This document shows, piece after piece, positions 37,801 to 45,221 of a DNA stretch of 64,000 bases. Under the pieces are notes generated by a model. The model worked only from the letters and a program-made list of their open reading frames with translations. It made no database searches and was not told the origin of the DNA. Source of the DNA: Companilactobacillus nantensis DSM 16982 (GTDB lineage Bacteria; Bacillota; Bacilli; Lactobacillales; Lactobacillaceae); the NCBI RefSeq assembly GCF_001435815.1, contig NZ_AZFV01000001.1, positions 62,001 to 126,000 of the forward strand. Direction: 5' to 3'. Both the position numbers and the translations under genes were made by a program. Position 1 is the stretch's first letter, and each line of letters starts with the position of its first letter.

Positions 37801-38538
37801 TTGATTACGAATATACTTATAAACTATCCAAAATCCAATAAGTTGTCAAGCCAGTTTCGTTATGTTATCGGTTTCAACTGCTTAATTATTTAAAAAATGC
37901 CGTCTCCGGATACACGTGACAAAGTCTGCTGTGAGGACCGACTAAACTAACTGATATATACTGATTCTTTTTTGAGTATAAAAATCTCTTTAAATAGTCA
38001 CACTAATAGCTTAAATATCAAAAATAAGTCGTAAAAAACAATAACTAGTTATAAAATCATCGTGCTAATAGTATGGAAACTTTTGTTTTTATACAAACAG
38101 AGAATATTTTGAAGTTCTAGAAACAGTATATTTAAAGATAAGAACCCCTTTTCTATCAACAAAACAGCAAAATATTCTAAATTAGCCAATTTTATACGAA
38201 CAAAAGTTCTAAAATGTCAAATTTTATTAGGAAATTTACAATCTATTCTTTTAACTTGTTACTATATTAAGTAAGATATACATATAGAATGTGTGCCTAA
38301 AAGTTGAAAGTTGTAAAACTACTCTAATTGTTGCTAAAGTAAGATTAATTAATAGTTAAGTTTTCGTATTTTCTATTTATAAAACAATTAGTTCGAGTTA
38401 AATTTTATCAAACTATAAAATAAAAACCTTAACCGGAGGTCCCAAGTAATTTCACATACTATGGGACCTTAAGCGACAATATTTAATTAACTTTCACTAA
38501 CTATATGTCATTTATTTGACAATAAAGGAATCAATTAA
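37801..38538. other. 738-bp AT-rich region without a recognised gene
   Basis: No ORF with protein-like composition on either strand. ATGCCGTCTCCGG at 37897-37909 matches the left-end motif of the intergenic structured element, but no core follows. At 38431-38475 a GGTCCCA...TGGGACC hairpin with a 16-nt loop precedes the amidase gene by about 65 bp. The promoter for the amidase must be here; several TATA-like boxes make the choice ambiguous. Confidence 0.5.
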
Positions 38539-39840
38539 ATGAAGAAGACAATACGATTTTTTATTAAAAACCGGATTCTTGTTGCTATTTTGTTATTACT
38601 CGCCCTTTCGAGTTGGTCCACAGTGGCTTTAGCAAGTGCCAATGCCGTTGTTGTTCAGTCTGACTCTGTTAATGTCCGTATTGGTCCTGGCTTATCCTAT
38701 GCCAATATGGGTCAAGTTAAAAAAGGTGACAAACTTGCCATCCTCGACGAAAAAAACAAATGGTATCAAGTCAGATTATCCGGAGATAAAATTGGCTGGG
38801 TCGCCAGCTGGTTGATCGATAACACTGATGTTAGTTCGGCAACCAATAAAGTTGGAATCGTTAAAGTACCTAACACAACGGTATTCAAAAATGCTGATGC
38901 CGGCAGTAATGTTTTAGGAACTATTGAACAGTCTCAAAAAGTTACAATCATGTATCAGGAACAAGATTGGACTCAAATTCTTTATAACGGCACTGCCGGT
39001 TGGGTCAAATCAAGTTTCATTCAAGGAACTCAAGAAACATCCGGTTCATCCAATTCTTCAAATACCTCTGACAATGACATCAAAAAGGTCACTGTTACGC
39101 AACCAAATACCAAACTACGAATTGAACCTGATCAAAATGGTCGTGTTGTTAAAACCGCCAAAGTTGGTAAACAATTTGACTACTTGAGTAAAGATGGTAA
39201 ATGGTACAAAGTGCGTGATTCTGACGGATCTGTCGGCTACGTTGCTAGCTGGGTCGTAACTATTTCTGGAACAAAGAGTGCCGTTAAATCAGCAGCCACA
39301 AATATTTCTGAAGCTACCATTGTAATTGATCCTGGTCACGGTGGAAATGATTCTGGTGCTGAGTCAAAGAAGAGCACTTATGAAAAGAACTTCACCCTTG
39401 CCTATGCAAAAGCTATCAAACAAGAACTTGAGAAAACTGGTGCAAGAGTAGTATTAACTCGTTCTGGTGATGACAGTAAGTCACTTGGTGAACGTGCACG
39501 CTTATCAAGTAAAATTCAAGCTGATGCCTTTATCAGTCTTCACTTCGACTCTAGTGCCGAGGATAATGCTGGATCTGGTGTGACAACTTACTACTACAAT
39601 AAAGATAAAGATGGTTCCTTAGCTGACGATTTGAATAGTCAACTCAAGAATCTCTCAATTGGTAATCGTGGCACTGCTCAAAAAGATCTTTACGTTTTAC
39701 ATTACAACAGTCAACCATCAGTCTTAATTGAACTTGGATACATTAATTCCAAGTCAGATTATAAATACATCAATTCTGCTAACTATAAAGCTGAAGTTGC
39801 TAAAGATGTAGCTAATGGCTTAAAAGAATACTTTAAGTAA
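38539..39840 (+). CDS. SH3b-domain N-acetylmuramoyl-L-alanine amidase (Amidase_3)
   Basis: 433 residues. An N-terminal helix/signal (FIKNRILVAILLLLALSSWSTVALA) is followed by three bacterial SH3 repeats (about 35-85, 105-155, 180-235; each ends with GWV or GYVASWV). The C-terminal zinc amidase has IVIDPGHGGNDSGAES (His), YEKNFTLAYA (Glu), DAFISLHFDSS (His) and a late VLIELGYINS (catalytic Glu). Cleaves the amide between MurNAc and L-Ala in peptidoglycan; probably a housekeeping autolysin. Monocistronic with its own terminator. Confidence 0.92.
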   Translation: MKKTIRFFIKNRILVAILLLLALSSWSTVALASANAVVVQSDSVNVRIGPGLSYANMGQVKKGDKLAILDEKNKWYQVRLSGDKIGWVASWLIDNTDVSSATNKVGIVKVPNTTVFKNADAGSNVLGTIEQSQKVTIMYQEQDWTQILYNGTAGWVKSSFIQGTQETSGSSNSSNTSDNDIKKVTVTQPNTKLRIEPDQNGRVVKTAKVGKQFDYLSKDGKWYKVRDSDGSVGYVASWVVTISGTKSAVKSAATNISEATIVIDPGHGGNDSGAESKKSTYEKNFTLAYAKAIKQELEKTGARVVLTRSGDDSKSLGERARLSSKIQADAFISLHFDSSAEDNAGSGVTTYYYNKDKDGSLADDLNSQLKNLSIGNRGTAQKDLYVLHYNSQPSVLIELGYINSKSDYKYINSANYKAEVAKDVANGLKEYFK

Positions 39841-39843
39841 ATC

Positions 39844-39884
39844 AAAAGAACTACTATTTAATTATTAAATGGTAGCTCTTTTTT
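39844..39884 (+). terminator. intrinsic terminator after the amidase gene
   Basis: ACTATTTAAT with ATTAAATGGT (one G-U) inside an AAAAGA/TCTTTTTT frame, directly after the stop codon. Confidence 0.8.
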
Positions 39885-39918
39885 GTTATAGTTAGACCAA
39901 CCAACGGAGGTTCAGCTA

Positions 39919-40446
39919 ATGAAAGTATATTTGATTCGTCATTCTCAACCAGATTTCAAGCAAGTTGACCAAGCCGGTTACGTCGGATACGGACGTGATT
40001 TAACTCGTTTAACACCATACGGAATCAAAGTGGCCCAAAAAACGGCCTTAAATCCCATTTTTAACCAAATGCAGTTACTCTTAATTTCACCATACACACG
40101 AACCATGCAAACCGCTTTGGAAATCACCAAGCAACATCCCGAATTACCAACACAAGTTGAATTGATGCTCCATGAATGGCGCCCTGACTTAACTGGTCGA
40201 AAATTAACTGGTTATCCGCAAGTTAAGGCTGCCTACAATGATTATTTACACAATACACATAATTCAGGTATGGATTATGAAACTGCTGAACAAATTGTTA
40301 CTCGTGTTAAGTCAGTTTTGGACAAATATAAAAATGATTATGATTGCATCGGTTGTGTTACTCACGGTCAAGTTATTCGTCGAATGATGGGACTAGATAT
40401 GCGGACACAAATTCCATACTGCGGTATTTATGAATTAGATTATTAA
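39919..40446 (+). CDS. Histidine phosphatase superfamily protein (phosphoglycerate mutase-like)
   Basis: 175 residues with MKVYLIRHSQPDF (RHS motif carrying the phosphohistidine) and the second His in CVTHGQVIRRMMG. Short member of the branch-1 family; the substrate is unknown. The Shine-Dalgarno is ACGGAGGTTC. It lies 28 bp before the start region of a small membrane protein gene, so the two may be co-transcribed. Confidence 0.85.
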   Translation: MKVYLIRHSQPDFKQVDQAGYVGYGRDLTRLTPYGIKVAQKTALNPIFNQMQLLLISPYTRTMQTALEITKQHPELPTQVELMLHEWRPDLTGRKLTGYPQVKAAYNDYLHNTHNSGMDYETAEQIVTRVKSVLDKYKNDYDCIGCVTHGQVIRRMMGLDMRTQIPYCGIYELDY

Positions 40447-40473
40447 TATAGTTTTAGCTCGATTGGGGGAATC

Positions 40474-40788
40474 ATTATCAAAAATTTCGAAAAATCTTTA
40501 CCAACTAAAAATACACGTCAGCTCTATGACCAACAACAACGATTACCAAAACTCTTTCGAACTTATAACCGTCGGCAATTTATTGAATTGTTGATTGGCT
40601 TAGCAACTCTCTTTTTCCGAGGCATTGGTGTTTTACTTTTAATTGCTTCACTTATGGATCTGTATTTCTTCTCAACTGTTTACAAAGTCAGAAACATGCA
40701 GACCGGTGAAACTTTTCTTATGGAACGTAATGAATGGACGCACTATCGAAAACTATATAAAATGCAGAGTGTGACAAAACATGGTTAG
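40474..40788 (+). CDS. Small basic membrane protein, possibly started at a non-canonical codon
   Basis: The frame from 40474 gives about 104 residues: a Gln/Arg-rich cytoplasmic part (KNFEKSLPTKNTRQLYDQQQ), a helix (FIELLIGLATLFFRGIGVLLLIASL), then YKVRNMQTGETFLMERNEW. No ATG, GTG or TTG lies at the expected place. GGGGGA (40465-40470) is followed by ATCATTATC, so ATT at 40474 would be the start if the gene is active; a TTG at 40588 would delete the whole soluble part. The last few codons and the TAG come from a repeat element that begins near 40766. It may be a gene damaged at its start codon. Confidence 0.5.
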   Translation: MIKNFEKSLPTKNTRQLYDQQQRLPKLFRTYNRRQFIELLIGLATLFFRGIGVLLLIASLMDLYFFSTVYKVRNMQTGETFLMERNEWTHYRKLYKMQSVTKHG

Positions 40789-40898
40789 CTTTCGAGCATT
40801 AAGGCAAATAGCGCTAGTAATCCGATTTTGGATTGCTAGCGCTATTTGTTTTAAGCGGAAAAAGCTATGTTTTGTTGCACGTTTATGCTGCATGTTTA
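40766..40898 (+). repeat. Hairpin repeat family 2, copy a
   Basis: About 133 nt. Outer helix ACAAAACAT with ATGTTTTGT plus AGCTTTC with GGAAAAAGCT, and a long central stem AAATAGCGCTAGTAATCC with GGATTGCTAGCGCTATTT. It shares conserved outer segments with 62401 and 63940. It overlaps the end of the upstream small membrane protein gene. Confidence 0.8.
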
Positions 40899-40935
40899 GA
40901 AATAAAGCAGTTATACCACAGCCCCCCTTTTTTTG

Positions 40936-41649
40936 CTATCGTTTCTGAGTAATTGACACATAAGAATACCGTTCGGCATGATACCAAGACTCAGTGTACT
41001 CAAGTGGATTTTGATCAGTATCATATAGCGTATCAATAACTTTTAACGCCACACCTGACTTCTTACCATATAGTTTTTCAGCTATATCACCGTCAACTTT
41101 AGTGGCACTAACTACCTCTTTGTCGTAAGAAAAATTTTGCTGATATTCTTGTTCTAAAATCCGATAAAATGAATCCTTAGCAAAATCATATTGTTCCAGA
41201 TTAGGAAACAACTTAACTGGTGTATAAATTTTTTCAACTGCAAATGGCTGCTCATCAGCTAAACGTAAACGTGTAATGCAGTAACACTCAGTTTCTTCAG
41301 CCATCCCTAATGTCAATCGAACAATTTCTGGAGGTAGAATTTTTTGAAAGTCCAATACTTGACTACTTGGTCGTAATCCCCGCTCATTCATCAGTTCAGT
41401 AAAACTGTGAATGTACTGACTTCGTTGTAGAATCCGTTTGTTAATAAAGACACCCTTGTCCTTTTCACGATAAAGCAACCCATCACCGACCAAATTATCT
41501 AGAACTTGACGTGCACTCATGCGACTAATGTTAAAGCGTTCCTTAATTTCCTTTTCAGTCGCAAATTTTTTATTATCAGCATTCTTGAGTTGAGTAATTT
41601 CATCATGTAAAAGCTGTGTAATTTGTTTAGTTGAGAGTTTTGCATTCAA
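40936..41649 (-). CDS. GntR-family transcriptional regulator with UTRA domain
   Basis: About 238 residues. An N-terminal winged helix (FATEKEIKERFNISRMSARQVLDNLVGDGLLYREKDKGVFIN) is followed by a UTRA ligand-binding domain with RLRLADEQPFAVEKIYTP and YTESWYHAERY. The HutC/YvoA subfamily usually senses phosphosugars. No good ATG exists; TTG at 41649 has AGGAAGTG upstream. Divergent from the SIS-domain gene, with a palindromic operator between them, so it most likely controls that gene and itself. Confidence 0.85.
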   Translation of the reverse strand: MNAKLSTKQITQLLHDEITQLKNADNKKFATEKEIKERFNISRMSARQVLDNLVGDGLLYREKDKGVFINKRILQRSQYIHSFTELMNERGLRPSSQVLDFQKILPPEIVRLTLGMAEETECYCITRLRLADEQPFAVEKIYTPVKLFPNLEQYDFAKDSFYRILEQEYQQNFSYDKEVVSATKVDGDIAEKLYGKKSGVALKVIDTLYDTDQNPLEYTESWYHAERYSYVSITQKR

Positions 41650-41747
41650 ATTAAGACACTTCCTAACCATTTGATAAGACAATTATATATTAATTTGTCC
41701 ATGATTATTGTATAAATCGAAAAATATAGTACAATCAATGTATAAAT

Positions 41748-41761
41748 ATTGTATATACAAT
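41748..41761. promoter_or_regulatory. Candidate operator for the GntR regulator
   Basis: Perfect 14-bp palindrome ATTGTATATACAAT, 23 bp before the SIS gene start, with related half-sites (ATTGTATAAAT) upstream in the same 100-bp divergent region. Size and AT-rich symmetry fit UTRA-type GntR operators; binding by this regulator is inferred. Confidence 0.5.
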
Positions 41762-41783
41762 CTTAAGGATGGAAGGAATTATC

Positions 41784-42506
41784 ATGAAAAATTTAATGGA
41801 ATCCTATTATCAAACAATCAATAACGATATGAACCATGTCATTACAAAAGAGAAAACAGCTATCCAACAAGCATCACAAATGATTAGTAACAGTATCCAT
41901 CACGGTCACAAAGTCTATTTCTTTGGAACTGGTCATTCTTACATCGTCGGACAAGAAGTATTTGCCCGTGCCGGTGGTTACGCTGACTTTATTCCTATTT
42001 TGGAAAACGAATTAGGTATGAACCATGCGTTCAAGAGTACTTTGATTGAGCGGACTACTGCTTATGCGGATGTCTTGATGGGACTTTATACTTTCCAAAA
42101 AGATGATGTTATCGTAATGACTTCTAACTCCGGTCGTAATGCCCTATTAATCGAACTTGGATTACGCTTGAAAAAAATTGGTGTTCATATCATTGGAATC
42201 ACTGCTTTAGAAGCATCGAAAGACAGTACTAGTCGCCACGAAAGTGGTCTAAGATTGTTTGAAATTGCTGATGTTGTTTTAGATAACCGTTCAGTTTACG
42301 GTGATGCTAGCATTAGCCATTCTAAGGAAATCAAAACTGGTCCCACATCAACGATTATGAGTTGTTTCATTGCGCAATTAATCGTTAGTGATTTTGTCGA
42401 AAATGAAGTTCAAACTGGCCAAGATGTTCCTGTCTTTCGTAGCAGCAATATCGATGGTGGAGATGCATATAACGAACGATTATTTGCTAAATACAAACGT
42501 AGCTAA
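41784..42506 (+). CDS. SIS-domain phosphosugar-binding protein
   Basis: About 240 residues. The SIS domain is seen in FFGTGHSYIVGQEVFARAGGY, VIVMTSNSGRNALLIELGLRLK and HIIGITALEASKDSTSRHESG. Length and layout resemble the UPF0309 group rather than MurQ or GmhA. Probably a sugar-phosphate isomerase or binding protein whose ligand also acts on the divergent GntR regulator. The ATG at 41784 follows GGAAGGAATT; the upstream ATG at 41769 lies before this Shine-Dalgarno. Confidence 0.8.
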   Translation: MKNLMESYYQTINNDMNHVITKEKTAIQQASQMISNSIHHGHKVYFFGTGHSYIVGQEVFARAGGYADFIPILENELGMNHAFKSTLIERTTAYADVLMGLYTFQKDDVIVMTSNSGRNALLIELGLRLKKIGVHIIGITALEASKDSTSRHESGLRLFEIADVVLDNRSVYGDASISHSKEIKTGPTSTIMSCFIAQLIVSDFVENEVQTGQDVPVFRSSNIDGGDAYNERLFAKYKRS

Positions 42507-42520
42507 AAAGTTTACTAATA

Positions 42521-42595
42521 AAAAAGTCAGGTACTCTGATAACTGCATCCCTATTTAGGATTCATTGCAATTATTCAGAATTACCTGACTTTTTT
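42521..42595. terminator. long bidirectional hairpin terminator
   Basis: GTCAGGTA/TACCTGAC, TCTGATAA/TTATTCAGA and TGCA/TGCA stack into one imperfect stem with T-runs at both ends, between convergent genes. Confidence 0.8.
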
Positions 42596-43457
42596 AGGCA
42601 TGTGACAATAATGGAAACATCAATTGATTATTAATAAAGATGTTTTCTTTAGCAGAATAAACAAATAATTGTTCATCACTATTAATTTTTTTCAAACTCA
42701 TCCCAACAGTCTTTGGCGGAGTGAATCCTAAGTGCACCATCTCTGTTGTCTCACTAGCAACTTCACTTAAAACTTCCGTTAACGTTAATTCGGTTTCACC
42801 AAAAATATCTAAACATTCTAAGTTAGTCGAACTTTGAATCGCAACGACGGCTAAATTACGTTTGGCGGAATAATAAACGCAATCTTCCATAAAGTTGCCA
42901 CAGTAAAACATCAATAATCCATAATTGTCAGTTACGCTTAACTTTGAAAACGGATTAGAAACTTGATATAGCTGCTTTAAGAGTTGCCGATTTTTTGCTT
43001 GATCCATCGGTAACTTCTGAAAATCTCCCGCCACCGGTTCTATTGACAGGCTCGTTTGATACTCAGACATTGCCGTAAAACCAAATTTAGGATAAAAATC
43101 CAAAACGGTTTCATTAGCAAACAAGTAAACAGCACTAGCATCTTGATAATCTTGTAAAATCTCATTAATTAATTGTTGTGACAAACCTTGATGGCGATAA
43201 TTTTCAGCCGTCATTACTGTTCCGATTTGAATATAACGACGTTTTTCATCAGCAAAATTAACATCCATAATATTAACTGAAGCATTGGCAATTACCCTTT
43301 CATCGGCAACAAAACAGTATGGGATATAATTATCAGACCAATAACCATCTTGGAACCACTGCTCAAATGATAAATCGAAGGTTTCAATTGCTAATTCAAT
43401 AAAACTTTGTCGTAAAACTTCATTGTCACGGACTTGCTTAACTAAACGGTACGTCAT
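42594..43457 (-). CDS. GNAT-family acetyltransferase
   Basis: About 287 residues. The N-terminal GNAT fold has IQIGTVMTAENYRHQGLSQQLINEIL (acetyl-CoA-binding Q/RxxGxG/A-like motif) and YLFANETVLDFYPKFGF. The extra C-terminal half gives an Eis-like two-domain length. Acceptor unknown. The ATG at 43457 follows GGAGGA; the frame to 43490 starts in the terminator upstream. Confidence 0.82.
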   Translation of the reverse strand: MTYRLVKQVRDNEVLRQSFIELAIETFDLSFEQWFQDGYWSDNYIPYCFVADERVIANASVNIMDVNFADEKRRYIQIGTVMTAENYRHQGLSQQLINEILQDYQDASAVYLFANETVLDFYPKFGFTAMSEYQTSLSIEPVAGDFQKLPMDQAKNRQLLKQLYQVSNPFSKLSVTDNYGLLMFYCGNFMEDCVYYSAKRNLAVVAIQSSTNLECLDIFGETELTLTEVLSEVASETTEMVHLGFTPPKTVGMSLKKINSDEQLFVYSAKENIFINNQLMFPLLSHA

Positions 43458-43481
43458 ATTGCTCGGTTCCTCCGATAAACT

Positions 43482-43509
43482 AAAAAGCACCTATAAAATA
43501 GGTGTTTTT
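43482..43509. terminator. short terminator-like hairpin
   Basis: AAAGCACCTAT with ATAGGTGTTTTT, a stem of about 9 bp with a tight loop, 25 bp before the GNAT start. Confidence 0.65.
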
Positions 43510-43562
43510 GTCGTATTTAGATTAAAGCTGAACGTTAAACTCATAAAAAGGTAACGAATAAA

Positions 43563-43745
43563 CTAGCCGGAAGGAACAAGAAATTAGGTCGCTGTGCAGG
43601 TGGCGTTAGGACTTTAGTCCTTACACCACGGGACGAGTTTTGAAACTCGCGTATTTTGCGAGGTTCAAAATCGAGATTTGAGACCGCTCTTCGGCTCAAA
43701 TCGGTCCCCATAGCGACCTAATTTTCTTGTTCCTGGAGGTGGCAT
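43563..43745 (+). repeat. Intergenic structured element, copy C
   Basis: About 183 nt. Outer helix GGAACAAGAAATTAGG with CCTAATTTTCTTGTTCC; first arm GGTGGCGTTAGGAC...GTCCTTACACCAC; the conserved middle arm (GAGTTTTGAAACTCGC...GCGAGGTTCAAAATC); third arm GATTTGAG with CTCAAATC (8 bp, perfect, longer loop than in A, B and D). Ends with CTGGAGGTGGCAT, 6 nt before the stop region of the next minus-strand gene. Confidence 0.8.
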
Positions 43746-43750
43746 TCTTA

Positions 43751-44158
43751 TTACTCACTATAAGGATGAATACAATCAGCCAAACGAGATTGAATATAGT
43801 TCAATTCAGTCTTCTTCAATTCACGTGTATCCTTAATTGTTTGAACTAATCCCATAATCGTTTCTTTTTCAGACTCATCAGCTAAATTCAAACTGTAACC
43901 ATTGCGACGTAAGAAGAAGTCCATGGCGGCAATCGCTGTTTGTGTATTGTATTTTTCAAAAATATCATCACAAATGATTGTACAGAATAAATGCGTCAAA
44001 TAAACATTCAAATTATCAAATTGATTTAAAAACTCGATGTTACTTTGAAGTCGTTTCTCACTGAAGGTGATTTCTTCACTATCTTCAATTGCCAAATGTA
44101 TCGCTACAATTTGGTCGTAAGTTAATTTTTCAAGTTTGTTTTCCATAGTTACATCCAT
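43751..44158 (-). CDS. Degenerate Doc/Fic-like protein
   Basis: 135 residues. The N-terminus LEKLTYDQIVAIHLAI and the helix NTQTAIAAMDFFLRRNGYSL resemble Doc/Fic proteins (LTxEDVLxIH... and GNKRTAxxAxxxFLxxNGY). Where the Fic motif HPFxxGNKR should lie it reads CDDIFEKYNTQT, so the catalytic His and the Gly-Asn-Lys-Arg loop are gone. If related, it should be inactive as an AMP- or phosphotransferase. Its start overlaps the HAD stop (TAATG), so it is the last gene of the dtd-HAD run. No Phd-like antitoxin is adjacent. The relationship is inferred by eye. Confidence 0.5.
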   Translation of the reverse strand: MDVTMENKLEKLTYDQIVAIHLAIEDSEEITFSEKRLQSNIEFLNQFDNLNVYLTHLFCTIICDDIFEKYNTQTAIAAMDFFLRRNGYSLNLADESEKETIMGLVQTIKDTRELKKTELNYIQSRLADCIHPYSE

Positions 44159-44781
44159 TAAATTATTTTTTCGATTTCAAGCAAGTCGCTCACTTGATAA
44201 TCACGATCAAAGTCAACTTTATCAGCGTTCAATAAAATTGTATTAGCACCAGCATTTTTACCGAAGTCAACGTCAATTTGGCGATCACCAACGACCCAAA
44301 GATCTTCCTTCTTCAAGTCATACTTGTTAATCAAGTAATTTAACATATCTGGGTTCGGTTTACGCTTGAAACCGTCAGCTACACTAATAATCTCTTTGAA
44401 GTAATGTTCAATTCCAAGTGATTTAGCTAGTGGAAAAATCGATTGGTCACGATGTGTAACGATAAACTGAATGTAATGTTTCTCATCACAGTATTTTAAA
44501 ATATTTTTGATATGAGGAATCAAGGTGATTTTATCATGATAATCTTTCTCATATCTAAAATAACTGACATAAAAGACTTTCACAGCTTGTTCAACGTCAT
44601 CTTGATCCTGCAATAGTTCCGTTACAAACTTGCGAACGGAATTCTTCTTGGCTTCTTTAAAAATTGTATCTTTCGATAGACTAATACCAAAGTTTTCGCG
44701 CAGAGATTTTTGTGTCGCTGAGACAATCCCGGGATAACTATTGGCAATAGTATCATCAAAGTCCCAAACAATGCTTTTCAT
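44158..44781 (-). CDS. HAD-superfamily hydrolase
   Basis: 207 residues with motif I VWDFDDTIAN (double Asp), motif II FIVTHRD, Lys in GFKRKPNPDML and motif IV VVGDRQIDVDFGKNAG. Phosphoglycolate-phosphatase-like subfamily with a helical cap. Substrate unknown. Lies 2 bp after dtd. Confidence 0.85.
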   Translation of the reverse strand: MKSIVWDFDDTIANSYPGIVSATQKSLRENFGISLSKDTIFKEAKKNSVRKFVTELLQDQDDVEQAVKVFYVSYFRYEKDYHDKITLIPHIKNILKYCDEKHYIQFIVTHRDQSIFPLAKSLGIEHYFKEIISVADGFKRKPNPDMLNYLINKYDLKKEDLWVVGDRQIDVDFGKNAGANTILLNADKVDFDRDYQVSDLLEIEKII

Positions 44782-44783
44782 AT

Positions 44784-45221
44784 TTATCTCTCCATTAAAA
44801 TAGTTACTGGTCCATCATTAGTTAGTGACACTTGCATGTCGGCCCCAAATTCACCAGTTTCAACAGTTAAACCGTATCCCCTCAATAAATCATTAAAGCG
44901 GTCATATTTCTTCGTTGACGCTTCAAAATTCCCCGCCCCAGTGAAACTAGGGCGATTACCATGTTTCGTATCCGCATAGAGTGTAAATTGGGAAATGGAT
45001 AAAATTTTTCCATCGACATCATTAATTGCTAAGTTCATTTTATCATCAGCATCCGAAAAGACACGCATATTTGCTACTTTTCGTGCCATATATTCGAGTG
45101 TTTCTTCTGTATCCTCATCAGCAAAGGCAACTAACAAACAAAATCCTTGATCAATTTGACCAAGGATTTTGTCATCAACAGTTACTTTTGCCTGAGATAC
45201 TCGTTGAATTACAACTTTCAT
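44784..45221 (-). CDS. dtd: D-aminoacyl-tRNA deacylase
   Basis: 145 residues: MKVVIQRVSQAKVTVD, the active-site SISQFTLYAD and the Gly-cis-Pro region LTNDGPVTI, all diagnostic. Removes D-amino acids from tRNA. It overlaps the rel stop by one base (TAATG), the usual rel-dtd pair. Confidence 0.96.
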   Translation of the reverse strand: MKVVIQRVSQAKVTVDDKILGQIDQGFCLLVAFADEDTEETLEYMARKVANMRVFSDADDKMNLAINDVDGKILSISQFTLYADTKHGNRPSFTGAGNFEASTKKYDRFNDLLRGYGLTVETGEFGADMQVSLTNDGPVTILMER

